This document shows positions 47,201 through 59,767 of a DNA stretch of 64,000 nucleotides, piece by piece (the stretch's first letter is position 1; each line of letters starts with the position of its first letter). This DNA is from Boesenbergia rotunda (Eukaryota > Streptophyta > Magnoliopsida > Zingiberales > Zingiberaceae): NCBI GenBank assembly GCA_024364735.1, contig JAGFNQ010001195.1, forward strand, positions 510,269 to 574,268. The letters run 5' to 3'. The notes under the pieces were generated by a model. That model was given only the letters and a program-made list of their open reading frames with translations. It had not been told where the DNA came from and made no database searches. Position numbers and translations under genes: made by a program.

Positions 47201-48214
47201 GGTTAGTGGGAGTGCAGTCGTATTCCTAGTGTTATATGTCGATGACATATTACTTATAGGAAACGATATATCAGTCATACAGTCAGTTAAAATTTGGTTG
47301 TCCAAAACTTTCTCCATGAAAGACCTGGGAGAAGCAACCTATATCCTTGGGATTAGAATATATAGAGATAGATCAAAACGATTGCTTGGTCTTTCGCAGT
47401 CTACATATATAGACCGAGTGCTAGAAAGGTTTAGCATGTCGGAATCCAAGAAAGGTTACCTTCCCATCAGGCATGGGATCAACCTTTCGAGTCTATGTGT
47501 CCGCGCACAAAAAACGAGAGGATTTGCATGAATAATATTCCTTATGCATCCGCGATAGGATCTATCATGTATACTATGTTATGTACTAGGCCCGATGTAT
47601 CGTATGCTCTGAGTGTCACAAGCAGATACCAGTCTGATCCAGGAATGGATCATTGGGTGGCTATCAAGACAATCCTCAAGTACTTAAGAAGAACTAAGGA
47701 TGTGTTCCTAATATATGGAGAAGGTGATATGGTAATAGGTGGGTATACAAATGCCAGTTTCCAGACAGATAAGGATAACTCCAAATCTCAGTCCGGATAT
47801 GTATTTATTTTGAATGGAGGCGCAATAAGTTGGAAGAGTTCCAAACAAGACACCGTAGCGGATTCTACCACGGAAGCGGAATATATTGCAGCTTCGGAAG
47901 CAGCAAAGGAAGCAGTCTGGATCAAGAAGTTTGTCTTAGAACTTGGTGTGGTTCCAACCATTGATGAAGCAATACCGATTTACTGCGACAACAATGGAGC
48001 TATTGCACAAGCGAAGGAACCAAGGTCTCATCAGCGATCCAAACATGTGTTTCGCCACTATTATCTGATCAGAGAGATTATAAGTAGGAATGATATACAA
48101 ATTGAGAAAATTCCCACTGAAAGGAATTTAGCGGATCCTTTAACTAAGGCCTTGCCTCAAAGCAAGTTTGAGGGTCATGTTAGAGCCTATGGTATTGGGT
48201 ACCGTAGCGATTAG
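44299..48214 (+). pseudogene. Gag-pol of element F, multiple frameshifts and stops
   Basis: Gag starts at ATG 44299 (LTGPNFMDWLRNLRIVLK) and shifts frame near 44487. A zinc knuckle near 45013 (CHHCGKEGHW) has Tyr in place of the last Cys. Protease has WVLDTGCSSH near 45150. Another frame break lies near 45640 and TAA at 45784-45786. Integrase has FIDDHSRFGYV, LRSDWGGEYL and HNGVSERRNRTL (to about 46380), followed by another shift. Reverse transcriptase is cut by TAA at 46878-46880 and by TGA at 46974-46976 (Trp of the WQMDVK motif), but YVDD at 47234-47245 is intact. After a shift near 47500, RNase H runs to 48214 with STTEAEYIA. One polyprotein family is evident. This copy cannot encode it. 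Confidence 0.95.
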
Positions 48215-50337
48215 CATTAGGCCAAGTGGGAGTTTGTTAGTGATATGAGAGAAGTGCCCTAAGGCAATCGCCTTATGATTGTAATCATTTATTTTAATAA
48301 ATGAATATTCATTATTTGAGTATACATGTTTGTGTATTTGATTGAGATCTTAAACTCATTTACTGAATGTCCGCAATACAATTCACAGTATGAGAGAATT
48401 TGTGATGAATTCACAACTAGTGATTATCTCTACATGTGCAATTGTGAAGTATTGAAATTGTCCCTAGTCGATGAATTGATAAATACGGACACTATCAATT
48501 CTGTTGAGACTAGCATGGGTTATTCTCTAACCAGTTGATTCTCACTGGCTGGTGACATTGAGATGCCCGGAGATAAACATGAATGCTAGTTAAGGGAACT
48601 AGTTCATTGGAGTGACTGGCTGTAAAACTTCATATGGTAGTCTACATATAGATATGTCAGTGAAGATCTTACTGCAGCTTAAGTGCGATGTTCCTTTGAC
48701 TTGCGGTGTTCAAGTCATCTTGGTCATGGAGACTTATACTTTGACATCTTAAGCAAGCATCTCCAAGGAGGTGTGGACCCAGGATGATTGGGTATAAGCC
48801 GAAGTGCCCGAAGATGTTTGAATAGCCTACAAAGGATTCACCACTCCTTGCGAGGAGATGTATACCCGAGGCCTATCGTCGGATTGTTACTCGAAGCCTC
48901 TGGCCAGAGCATGACATGTTCAGAGTATGAATCTCTTAAATACATGAGAGTAATTAGAACCCGTAGGACGAGAAAACGTTACTTGGGCTAGGTGTGACGT
49001 AGTCAGCCTAGTGGGGACTGACACACATAGATCATGTCCTGAACCAAGTGGGTATAAGATGGTGAAGGGAATGGTGCACGATTCATTATAGTTGCTGAAG
49101 GGTTTCAGAATTGTTTCTGAGGTCAACCGTTGATTTTTCGATTAATTGGGGATCATGATGTACTACTAGGTGCCACTCATGATCGTTCTATAATTGATTA
49201 ATTATAGACGGCCAACATAAATCGAAAGCCTATTTAGTCACACGCACTACGAGTAATCCGAGGGATTTAAAACGAGTTAAAAATTAGATTTTCCAATCAA
49301 GAGAGATTAGGTTTGGTTGAGCCAAACGATAAGTTGAATCTGAATTTTTCAGAGACGCATCGGAAGCGTAAAATAGCTAAGTCTTTTGAAGACTTAATAG
49401 ATGAATTAAATAAGTTTAATTCATTGGGGCGTGGCTTAGATGGGTCGGCCAAAGAGGGCCTCCATCCTCTTTTCTTGGCCGGCCACAACAAAGGGAGAGA
49501 ACCAAGTTTTTGGATCAATTTATAAAATAAACCAAGTGTGGTTTGTTTTATAATAAACCAAGGTTTGGTTTATTTCTTCATGGAAATTAAAATGAACCAT
49601 GGATTGGTTTATTTTATAAAATCAATCATGGATTGATTTACCATGATAAGGAAATTTATTCCATAAAAGAGAAGAGACTTGATTGATTTTTATCATGAAT
49701 TAAAATATGATTTTAACCATGATATAAAATCAAACTTAGCATGATGGAATAAGTTATTCCATATTTGAGAGACTTGATGGTTGAGAGGCTATTATATAAA
49801 GGACCCAAGGCAAGGCTTGGGAAATAATTGAAGAGATCAAGGCATAGGCTCTCTCCCTCACTTTCTCTCCTTCTCCCCTTCTTGCCGTGCACCAACCATC
49901 CCCAAGAAGGAGCACCAAGTCGGCCGCTCCTGCCCTTTCCCTGCCGGCCATCCTTTTGTGGTTAGTCTTCCAACTTCTCTCTTGGTTTTTCTTGTCGCGT
50001 TCTCGGAGAATCTAATAGTTCTCGAGAACACGAAACTTGTGGCTTTGCGAAGTCATCTCGAAGATACTCGGCGTGGACGCGAATAGAGGCGGAGCTTCCG
50101 AGGGACGCTTACGGTTGGATCTCATCCCTTCCTTCAAGTTACGCGAGGTAATATGTAAATTAGTTTACGTTTCTGCAAAATTTTAAATATATGATCATGT
50201 CTACACAAGATAAAATTGCATGCTTAGATATGTGGTTAAATAATCTGAGAAATTATTTATGCTAAACCTTCCGCTGCACGTAATTAATTTTAAAATTACG
50301 AACCCGCATTCATGTCAACATGCACCTGGTCCCAACA
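48215..50337 (+). repeat. Polypurine tract and 3' LTR of F
   Basis: The purine-rich tract AAGTGGGAGTT ends at 48234, and the LTR occupies 48235-50337 (2103 bp) with TATATAAAGG beginning at 49793. It matches 40442-42541 throughout. Confidence 0.95.
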
Positions 50338-51741
50338 ATTTCCTAACACAAAATTGGAAAAGACCCATTAAGTGCAAATCAAATCATTCCTTGTATGAAA
50401 ATAGCCTTCATTTCAAGAGAACGCTCAAAATTGTCCAGTTACAGGATTACCCTTGTCACATAGGGCTCCCCGGGCATGTAATCTTGAGTATTTCCACTAC
50501 ATGGGAATCATTCCATTCATCCATTCAATCAAACAATACATTTAAAGCATACACCTAAAGAACAAAGCATATACTCTTCATAAAAGAATTTAATCAAATA
50601 AGAACTAAGCACAAACATGTCATAGGAGCAAAGTATAAGCCAATCCATAAAGTTTTCACCAATAGCACATCACAACTATTCCCTAGTTCTAGAACAAGGA
50701 GAATCTACTCCATATACAAAGGAGAAGATCCAAAGATAACAAGGAAAACATTCTACACCCAAAAAAAAGGAAGGAAAAGAAATGTTTAACTGTTAGAAGC
50801 TCAGAGACTTCGAAACCAACCCTTCACCTAAGAGATATATAGATGGTGAAGAAGCCTTCATATCGTCGGAGAGCTTACAAAGATGAGTGGTGGTTCAAAG
50901 AGTGGGTTCTCCTAAGGAATAAACTTCCTACCCAAAAAAGGGAGGAGTTCACCTTTTATAGCAGGGCCACAACCCCTGCTTCCAAGGCAGCACAACCATG
51001 CCGATTGGCACGATCGACCCATGTAGCCGATGAAGGGGCACAACATGGCCATGCCGATTAGCACGATCGTCCAATGTAACCAACTAAGGGGGTACAACAC
51101 GGTCGTGCCAATCCATATGGCTGGGCCATACGTTCTTCTGGAAAACAGCCACACGATCATGTCGATTGGCACGACCGGGCAGTGTGGGTTGCAATGGCTA
51201 ACCACATGGTCGTGCCAAATGGCATAGTCGGGTTGTGTGACTCACTGGTCAACTCACATGGCAATGGTTTGTTGCTTTACACGGGCCTGCTATGTGGCTC
51301 ACTAGATGAGCCATATGGTCGTGTGGCTTCTCATGGCTAGTAGCACTCGACTCAAATGTTTGTTTTGCTTTATTTTGACTCCATTTTTGCTCCATATTGT
51401 ATCCTATCAATAAAAACACATAAGGAGCAAATTTCCAAATAAAGGAAAGTAGTTTTGCTGACAAAATAGAATGATGAGGCGTGATAATGTAGATTAGAAC
51501 CAAAAAAAGCAAGTGAATGAGCGGTAATAAGAGTGCAAAAACATGCCTAAACTATGTTCATCAGCAACATAATAGAAAGTAACATTTATTTTAATAAAAC
51601 TGACTTTGTTTCGATCCACCTTAGCCAAGGGAATTTAATAGTATCCCTATTAATCATCCATCATTGAGATGAATTAGTGTCCCGCCGTGGAGTCTACTAA
51701 CTGATTAATGCACGTTAAACGATAATAGTCATTTGAACAAA
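50338..51741. other. Degraded repeat region with cacgatcg-type motifs
   Basis: No gene is supported. The boundary sequence ACATAGGGCTCC at 50457 also occurs at 40396, just outside K. From 50990 to 51340 a unit with the core GGCACGAYCG or CGGTCGTGCC recurs about six times in both orientations, resembling palindrome-bearing LTR DNA. The stretch 51380-51600 is purine-rich and looks like old LTR-retrotransposon non-coding sequence. Confidence 0.4.
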
Positions 51742-51990
51742 CTTTATTCAAGTGTCAAAAGTCAACACACATGCGTCATTTTCCAAATGGTTTGAGCACT
51801 AATACCACATTAGATAGTTAGGTAGGGTATCTTATTTCTGTATATGTCTTACCTCTAAGAATTTGTTGACTTCCATGTATAACCTTGTAGTTTTCTATAC
51901 CAAAACGATGTCTCTAATGCTTGACCAGTTGGACTTCGTTATGGACATGCAAAAGATGCTTCATTATCTTGGGTCGAACCCCCACTAGGT
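51742..51990 (-). pseudogene. Fossil Ty3/gypsy reverse transcriptase fragment
   Basis: On the minus strand the segment 51742-51840 reads a decayed form of the fingers region: EIRYPT, a stop, LSNVVLVLKPFGK, a stop, RMCVDF, a stop, HLNK. In Ty3/gypsy elements this is the conserved block with NGKWRMCVDF. Upstream (to about 51990) weaker similarity continues with a RHRFGIE-like piece. Several stops show long neutral decay. Flanking sequence is too eroded to define an element. Confidence 0.65.
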
Positions 51991-52266
51991 CTTTTGGAGA
52001 CCTAACGAAATTGTCTTGATTCTTGATCAAACAACTAATTAAGGACTCCCTTTGTTCTGCCTAGAGATCTCTAGCTTTACAAGTGGTCCGCTCAGGGTGA
52101 GAAGGGACCAACTTGATAACCTCAACTTCCTAATCCACCATAAAGGAAAGTTCACCTTCGCATACCGTACATACCTTTGTAGCGTGTTGTCGCGGCAAGC
52201 TTGTGTTAGCCATGGGTCTTTTAAGATGAGATTTTGGTATCTTTCTCAACAAGGAAAATGCATTTT

Positions 52267-52750
52267 GGGTACCAAACTTTATACTAAATTAGCGATTCTG
52301 ATACCAAACTTTTGAAGAGTTTTTTTAGTCCCAAAGTTAACACTTTATTTTTATTTTAGTCTAGGGTTTACCTTCCCAATTATGTTATAGTGTTCAAGCT
52401 AAAAAAAATTAAAAAGTAAAAACTCTTAGGGTTCACATTCCCAATTAAGTTATAGTGTTTAAAAAAAAAATTAAACCCCCTTAGGGAATACCTTTCATTG
52501 GATTATAGTGTTTAAGCTAAAAAAATTAAAAATTAAAAACTCTTATGGTTCACCTTTCCAATTGTGTTATAGCATTCAATTATAATTTTTTTCAAGAAAA
52601 GGGACTTGAGATGCCTCCTATTACATTGTATTAAAATGGTTACTTTTAAAATTTGGGACTAAAAAAAGGTAAACGTCCAACTTTGAGACTATAAGAGTCT
52701 TTTCAAAAGCTTAGTATTAGAATCGCTAATTTAGGATCGAGTTTGGGACC
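52267..52750. mobile_element. MITE-like element with about 75-bp terminal inverted repeats
   Basis: The left end (52267-52338, starting GGGTACCAAACTTTATACTA) is the imperfect reverse complement of the right end (52680-52750, ending GATCGAGTTTGGGACC). Both share the core CTAAATTAGCGATTCT. The interior holds about four degenerate repeats of roughly 80 bp (52365-52590) with the core TTATAGTGTT and runs of A. There is no ORF. I could not define a target duplication, so the superfamily is open. Confidence 0.65.
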
Positions 52751-53375
52751 TGAATAGTACGTGTCGCCTTTATTAACACAACCTTTTATATGTTTTCCCA
52801 AAAACAACACCAATTTGATGGTTTCTGTTTTCACCCACTCGGACCCTTCCTTCTTCCTCCTTTTTGATCAGTGGCTGTAAGGGATCCTCTATGAAATGTG
52901 ACCTAGAGATCAATGAGCATTAGTCAAGAGCAAGCATTGTCAGCGTTGCCCCTCCGATGGTCAAGTCAATGAAGGGAAAAGAGTAGCTCAGAGGAAGCTA
53001 GAAAGAAGTTTTTGCAAATGTCTAGAAAACCATACCTCTACTTGCCTACGTGAATGCTTAAGCTTTATTTAAGGAGGATATATGTTTGCTGTCACAGTAG
53101 CTCAGGTCATTTCACGTGGGCAACTGTAAAAGAGAGACACCACCCTTTGACCTAGCACACGAGTGAGCCCTAGTCTGTGATGACAATTATTGATTTGCAT
53201 TGTCGACTGTGTTTGGTTATCAATCTAGTGTCACTTTCTCGAAGGGGCCCACTGGTGAACATTGACTCGGTGTCAAAGGTGACTAGGGGTGAACCTCTAG
53301 AAGAATCCCTAACTTGGCAACATGCCCCAAAGCTATTCGGGCTGCTTTAGATTGGAAAGAAGGTTAATTGAGGAC
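52751..53375. other. No gene recognised
   Basis: Mixed-composition DNA with no convincing ORF. The phrase near 52945-52980 (cccctccgatggtcaagtcaatgaaggg) resembles LTR DNA of Ty3/gypsy elements, but this is not enough for a call. Confidence 0.4.
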
Positions 53376-53380
53376 GATGG

Positions 53381-53697
53381 TCCTAGATTGAAAAACATGA
53401 GATGGAATCAAACTTACAGTGATCTCCTTTGCTTCTTCTTCCTCTACTTGCCTGCTGTCACGTGAAATATCACCACGAACAAAACCCGATTTATCACAAA
53501 CCAAATCCCAGATGCTCCGATTCCTCTTCCTTTGTCTTCTTGGATTGTAATTTGGATGCCATTTTATAGGGAGAAGCAGATGTTTCCTCCATTGATGAAG
53601 GTATTCAATACTCCATCAATGGAGACCAGTAACGCCTGCAACGCCAAAGGTCAGTAACGCCTGTAACGCCAGGTCAGTAACGCCTGTAACACCAACA
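53381..53697 (-). repeat. 3' LTR of G
   Basis: 317 bp. A minus-strand TATA-like box lies at + strand 53563-53571 (ATTTTATAG). Three GTAACGCC-type short repeats lie near its start (53628-53690). The polypurine tract is the complement of TCTCCCACT at 53698-53706. Confidence 0.9.
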
Positions 53698-54773
53698 TCT
53701 CCCACTCGTCCAATTCTATCCATATAGATCATCTAGTCACTAAGACTATGTAAGGAAGTCCCAAAGACCATATAGGAGCATTCAATTCATACTTCAGGGA
53801 AAATGGTTCGTGCGACAGCAAGCACACTGAGCAATTAATGCTAAGAAAGTTGTTACACTTAACTTAGCTGCTCTATAGAACAAATCAGAGACACCAATAA
53901 CTTGCCTTTACCCCAGATTAAATGTTTACATCAATATGAACATCTCTAATCCCTCATATGACATCTATGTCAAGAGCATGCTCAACATCTCAATTCAATA
54001 CATTTATTCACAATTACATTTTTAAGTACTTAAAAAAATGTAACTGGTCGACCAGTGAATAAGTATTACAGATGTAAATCAATTTTAATCTTCCTTTTCA
54101 GCTAGAATCTATTCATTCAAATCAGTCGCTTTCCTAGTTATGCTCCATAGACCAAATCATCCATAGTCAATAGGATACACACTAAAGTAGCAACCACTGA
54201 TTAAAACTTCAAGTAGACAGCTAAATAGTCACTTAGGGTAAGATTGAAATTAACTAATAATCTCAAGGGTCTCACATAGTATAGAAGCAGGGATCCATTC
54301 TCCTACTACCCTTATTGTCGCTATAGCACATGTGGTATGAATCACATGCTATGATGTTTTTCTCTTTATCAAAAAGAGTGCATGTTTTTCTCAAATATTT
54401 AACATCGTACAGATTTTGATCTAGACATACCTAACGTCTAATCCGAATTCAACCTATGAATTCCAATCTGGCTTTAAACAGGTTTAGTAAATGGTGGGTG
54501 CATTTACTATGATCATTACATAAATGATCTCATCTTGATACAAAATCAAGGCGACCTCAACTTATGAGTATGTCTCTCTTCACAACTACATAAGCTGTCT
54601 CATAAATAACGGTCTTACCTCTATTTATACTCAACAAATAGAGACGATTGTCCATGTGAGAGGACCAATCTTAGCCTGCCAACATGCTCATCGAGACTTT
54701 TACCAAATGTAACAAATACATTTACACTGAATAGATCATGACATTTCATTTAAATAATAGTCTTTACAATTCG
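53698..54773 (-). other. 3' non-coding region of G
   Basis: 1.1 kb between the pol stop and the 3' LTR. No ORF or notable repeat is seen apart from the polypurine tract at the LTR boundary. Confidence 0.7.
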
Positions 54774-57700
54774 TTACAACTTGCGTAGTCCCAAAGACTT
54801 CACATGTTCATATAACGACTCTTTAGTCAACGACTTAGTAAAAGGATCTGCAAGCATTGCTCGGGTAGGGATGTACTCAAGAATTATCTTTTTCTTGTCA
54901 ACAATATCCCTTACAAAATTGTATTTAATTTCTATATGCTTGCCTTTGCTGTGATATTTAGGATCCTTGGAAAAAGTTATAGCAGCTTGATTGTCACAAC
55001 ACACTGTAACAGGGCTCCCACTGTCCTCAACAATCTTCAGATGCTTTAGGAACATTCTCAACCAGACAGCTTCTTGTACAGCCGCTGCACAAGCCACATA
55101 CTCAGCCTCCATTGTCGACAGTGCTACACAAGCCTGTTTCTTGCTGTTCCATGAAATGGCACCTCCATTCAGCAAAAAAATATAGCCAGATGTAGATTTT
55201 CTGTCGTCAAGGTCCCCTGCCCAATCGGCATCTGCGTAGCCCTTTAAGCTCAGCTTTGATCCTCGGAAGCAGAGACAATAATCTGTCATCCCTTTGAGAT
55301 ATCTGAATATCCTTTTTACCGCTTTCCAGTGTCTCGATCCTGGGTTTGACTGGAAACGACTAACTAAGCCAACAGCATAGCTTATATCAAGGCGAGTACA
55401 CAACATAGTGTACATCAAACTACCAATGGCACTAGCATATGGTCTTTTCTTCATCTCGGCTATCTCTTCAGGAGTCTTGGGAGACATACTTTTGCTCAAA
55501 ACAACACCTTTCGCTGTAGGTGTTTGTTCAACGTTGCAATCAAACATATTGAAGTGTTGTAGTATCTTAGTAATATAAGCTTCTTGGGACAAACCCAAAA
55601 GTCTTTTTGATCGATCACGAATGATCCGTACTCCTAAGATATACTCAGCTTCTCCCATGTCAATTATGTCAAATTGTGATGAAAGCCAAGACTTGACCTC
55701 AATCACAACTTTTAAGTCATTTCCAGCTATCAGCATATCATCAACATATAATGATAAAATGACCAACTTTCCTTTATCCTTTCTTAGGTAAACACAATGA
55801 TCCTCATTGATCATTTCGAAACCATAAGATAAAATGACTTCATTGAATCTTATGTTCCATTTGTCTCGATGCTTGCTTTAGCCCATATATAGACTTTTTA
55901 AGTCTACATACTTTTTCCTCTTGGCCATCAGCAATATAACCTTCTGGTTGTGCCATATAGATTTCCTCGTCAAGATTACCATTAAGGAAAGCCGTTTTTA
56001 CATCCATCTGATGTAATTCCAAGTCATAATGTGCTACTATAGCTAAAATGACACGTATTGACACAAACTTCACAACAGGGGAAAATGTCTCTTCAAAATC
56101 AATACCCTCCATTTGGGTATATCCTTTTGCAACCAGACGAGCTTTGTATTTATTAATCGATCCATCTGCCTTCCTCTTGATTTTGAAAATCCATTTATTC
56201 CCAATAGCCCTTCGGCCTGGAGGAAGATCGACTAAATCCCAAACCTGATTCTTTCTCATAGACTCCATTTCTTCATCCATTGCAATTCTCCATTTTTCTC
56301 TAACTGAGCATCTCAATGCTTCCTCAACCATTCGAGGTTCTTCATCGTCAACTGGGAGAATCATTAATACCTCATTTTCAATGTCAAACCTTCTCCGAGG
56401 AATAATCTTACGATTACTTCTTCGCAGGTTTGACTGCTGAGAAACTAATTCACTTATAGGCAATTTACTCCCACTAGGTTGACTAGATTCAGGTATCCCC
56501 TGTGATTCCTGATTTATTAATGGAGGAACAGTATCTTCCTCCTCTATTGCAAATAGAGGAGTTGATTTATCAACTTCACCTCTTGTTGGGAACTCAGTTT
56601 CGAGAAAAGTCGCATCTCTTGACTCAATTTCAGAGATGGTTCCATCTTGCTGCTCACCAATAAAGACATAACCCTTAGAGGTATCAGAATATCTTACAAA
56701 GATACACTTCTTACCTCTGGGTCATAATTTTCCATATTTGTGAGTCTTGTCATGAATATAAGCAGCTGACCCCCATGGTCTCAGATTACTCAAATCTGGT
56801 TTTCTGCCTGTCCAAAGTTCATATGGAGTAGATGGAACAGATTTAGAAGGCACCCGATTAAGTATGTAGGTTGCAGCCAATAATGTATCTCCCCAATAGG
56901 AAATAGGCAAATTAGCTTGAGCCATCATTGACCTAACCATTTCAAGAAGAGTTCGATTTCTTCTTTCAGCAACTTTATTTTGCTGTGGAGTTCCAGGGAT
57001 AGTTAACTGTCTAATAATCCCTTTCTCATTACATATTGTCTTGAACTGATCAGACAAATATTCACCTACACGGTCAGTGCGTAAAGTTTTAACCTTACGT
57101 TCCAATTGATTCTCAACTTCGTTCAAATAACGATTAAAATAATCTAATGCTTCAGATTTATGAGAAATCAAATACACATGACCAAAACGCGTGAAGTCAT
57201 CAATAAATGTAATGAAATATGAACTACCATTTCTAGCCTTCATGTTCATTGGACCACAAATATCCGAATGAATCAATTGCAATGTTGAATCAGCCCTAAT
57301 AGTCTTACCAAATGGTTTCCTAGTTGCTTTTCCAGCAAGACAGTGCTCACATATAGACAAGTCAACTTTAGCACGAGTGCCGAGCAGACCCTCTCTTGCT
57401 AATCTATTCATTCTTTCTTGTCCTATATGTCCCAATCTAGCATGCCAAACTTCATCATTAACATCAGCATCACTAGTAAGAGCAATGTTTGAAAAACAAC
57501 CATTATTTCCACAATTAACATCTGGTTCTACATCAAGAACCATGAAACCGTTTGATATAAAACCATATCCAATTAACACAGAGTCAATTTTAAGTTCTAC
57601 ACAACGACTGTAAAAATTCATACAATAACCCAATTCAAGAAGACAATTCACAGAAACCAGATTCCGTCGAATCTCAGGAGCATACAGGACATCATGCAAA

Positions 57701-58782
57701 AACAATGTACGCCCACCACGAAGGTTGAGTTTGCAAGTGCCAATTCCTTTGACTTCAATTCTTGCATTGTTTCCCACATAAATCCACTTATTGTCAGCTG
57801 GTACACGACGGTACTCCACGTATGTAGCTCGATCACGAGCTACATGGTTCATTGCTCCTGAATCTATAATCCACAAAGGATAAGAATCAGCTAACAACAC
57901 CGAACTAGCAACATAAAGCTCATGAAAAGAAGACAAACATGGATTTACCTTTTTCGGCTCAATACACTCCCGAGCAAAATGGCCCTTCTTGCCACAGTTG
58001 TAGCAAGTTAGCTTGCCTTTAGGTTTCTTTCCATGCTTCTTTCCTTTCTTCTTGATTGGGTCTTGCACAGTAGTAGCACCAACTTCTTTTCCCTTACCCT
58101 TCCCTTTCTTAAATCATTTTTTCTTATTCTTGGATCCAGAACCTTCAGCTACAAAAGCTTGCTCAGAAATCCTTGCGGATTCTATTCTCTCCGCCTCCAG
58201 TTCAATATGGCGTGAGACATCAATGAAAGTCCTGATACTCTCACTGTGAGTAAGGTTCTGCTTCATTATTTCCCAAGAATCAGGAAGGGAACGAATAACT
58301 GCTTGAACCTGTTATTCGTCGGTCAACTCATGACCAGCAGTCTTAAGCTCCCGAATCATATTACCCATTTCTCTCAGATGTTGGGTCATTGTCACATTCG
58401 GACGCTTTTTACAACTGTCAAATTTGATTGTCATTTGACGAAACTTGCTTACACTAACTCCACTGTATCTCTCTCTCAGGGCAACCCAGACAGCATGAGC
58501 TGATGGTAGTGGCTCATACTCAAATACTAGGTCATCTACCATTGAACTAATCAATATCCCCTTTACAGTGGAGTCCTTTTTCTTCCATGCCCTATAGGCA
58601 TCTAGATCAAGTCTGTACTGTGCAGTTGAACCAATAGCAGGTTCTACCATGAAATGATTTACAGCCTCCAGAACTTCTTGTTCCTCAAGAACATATTGTA
58701 TCTTGAGATGCCATATTTTATAGTTGTCCCCATACAATTTCTCTCCCTTGTTCAGTTCAACTATGATGTTCTTAGTTGCCAT
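54774..58782 (-). pseudogene. Gag-pol of element G
   Basis: The frame starts at ATG 58782 (GEKLYGDNYKIWHLKIQYVL). The gag capsid is of the copia UBN2 type and is broken by TAA at 58309-58311 and TGA at 58114-58116. The zinc knuckle CYNCGKKGHFAREC lies near 57965-58005, protease WIIDSGAMNH near 57860, and the integrase zinc site with HLARLGH-like HARLGHIG near 57430. Core residues lie in FIDDFTRFGHV, LRTDRVGEYL (with Val where Gly is usual) and NKVAERRNRTL. TGA at 56722-56724 interrupts it. Reverse transcriptase has QMDVKTAFLNG, then a frameshift near 55840, then YVDD at 55736-55747. RNase H has GYADADWAG and STMEAEY, and the end is at 54774. Three stops and one frameshift make the copy inactive. 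Confidence 0.95.
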
Positions 58783-59089
58783 GATCTATCATAAATAAAC
58801 ATATTATTAATTAATTCAGTGTATAACATCTGTACATAATTTTTAATTGACTCAATGTAAACTTGACTTGGTTTACGAAATCAAGTGATAACTACGTTTC
58901 CACTCATCATTCATATAATTCAATCTAATTAACATTGATCAATTATATTACATACATCCCATTAAACGAACTAATCATTTGTCTTGAGTATGAACTCATC
59001 ATTGAATATGAACTAATCATTGGCAAGTCAGTTAACACATAACATAACTTTATTTAATAGGTTTAATAAGTTGGTACAACAAACAGAAT

Positions 59090-59767
59090 TCAATGAACTA
59101 AATAAGTTGACATCATTCTCATAATAAAAAATATTATGGCAGTGGCTATCACTCTCTCGTTCATCTCTAATCGGCCAGTCTGATCAGGCTCGTGATCTTC
59201 CACAGATTCTATCGGATCTTCCTCAAATATTTCAGGATCTTCCTCGATCATTTCAATATCAGGATCTTCCTCAAATATTTCAGGGTTTTCCCCAGGCATT
59301 TCGGGATCTTCCTCAAACATTTCGGGACAAGGCATTTTGGGATCTTCCTCGAACATTTCGGGATCTTCTTCGAACATTTCGGGATCGTCCTCGAATATTT
59401 CGGGATCGTCCTCGAACATTTCGGGATCTTCCTCTGGGTCCTCCTCAGAATCTCCTAAATCCTTTGGAAACTCATGGCGAAGTAGTTGCTTACACAACTC
59501 AGTATATGAGATGCGACATTCATGATGCCCCCATATCTGGTGTGCAACTTCTCTCGCACGCTTTGGCAATGAACGAATCAATGCTCCAATCTTATAGTCA
59601 TCCAAGATTGGAAACTCTTCCTACTCGAGTTTCCAAAATAATCGATCCAATTTTCCTATATTGCCTTGGATCCCGAGAATGGGACTATAGTAAACTTCTT
59701 CTATCTGCTCCATTATCTCACGACTTCGCTCATAGCAACGAATCGTGGTGCATATCTCATGCGACAT
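59090..59767 (-). pseudogene. Extra ORF in the leader of G: acidic-repeat protein
   Basis: 226 codons from ATG at 59767, with one internal TAG at 59621-59623. The first 110 residues look globular (REIMEQIEEVYYSPIL; DDYKIGALIRSLPKRAREVA). Then about ten copies of a 7-residue acidic unit (EDPEMFE) follow, and the protein ends in a short hydrophobic stretch (VIATAIIFFIMRMMS). It lies between primer site and gag in the same orientation. I do not recognise it. The middle part is vaguely like a gag capsid, but that is not safe. Candidates are a captured host sequence or an accessory ORF of this lineage. Confidence 0.5.
59215..59440. repeat. 21-bp coding minisatellite in the extra ORF of G
   Basis: Units of the type TTTCGGGATCKTCCTCGAACA, about ten copies, encoding the acidic heptad on the minus strand. 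Open frames on the + strand here are by-products of the period. Confidence 0.9.

Larger units (their letters stand above)
40442..50337 (+). mobile_element. Full-length Ty1/copia element F (Angela/Tork-like), inactivated
   Basis: Two LTRs of about 2.1 kb, both TGTTAG to CCAACA, flanked by ATTTC at 40437-40441 and 50338-50342. Primer site, long leader, gag-pol and polypurine tract are all present in canonical order. Lineage is suggested by LTR length and gag style only. The LTRs are about 97-98 percent alike by eye, so it is moderately old, consistent with several stops and frameshifts in gag-pol. Confidence 0.95.
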
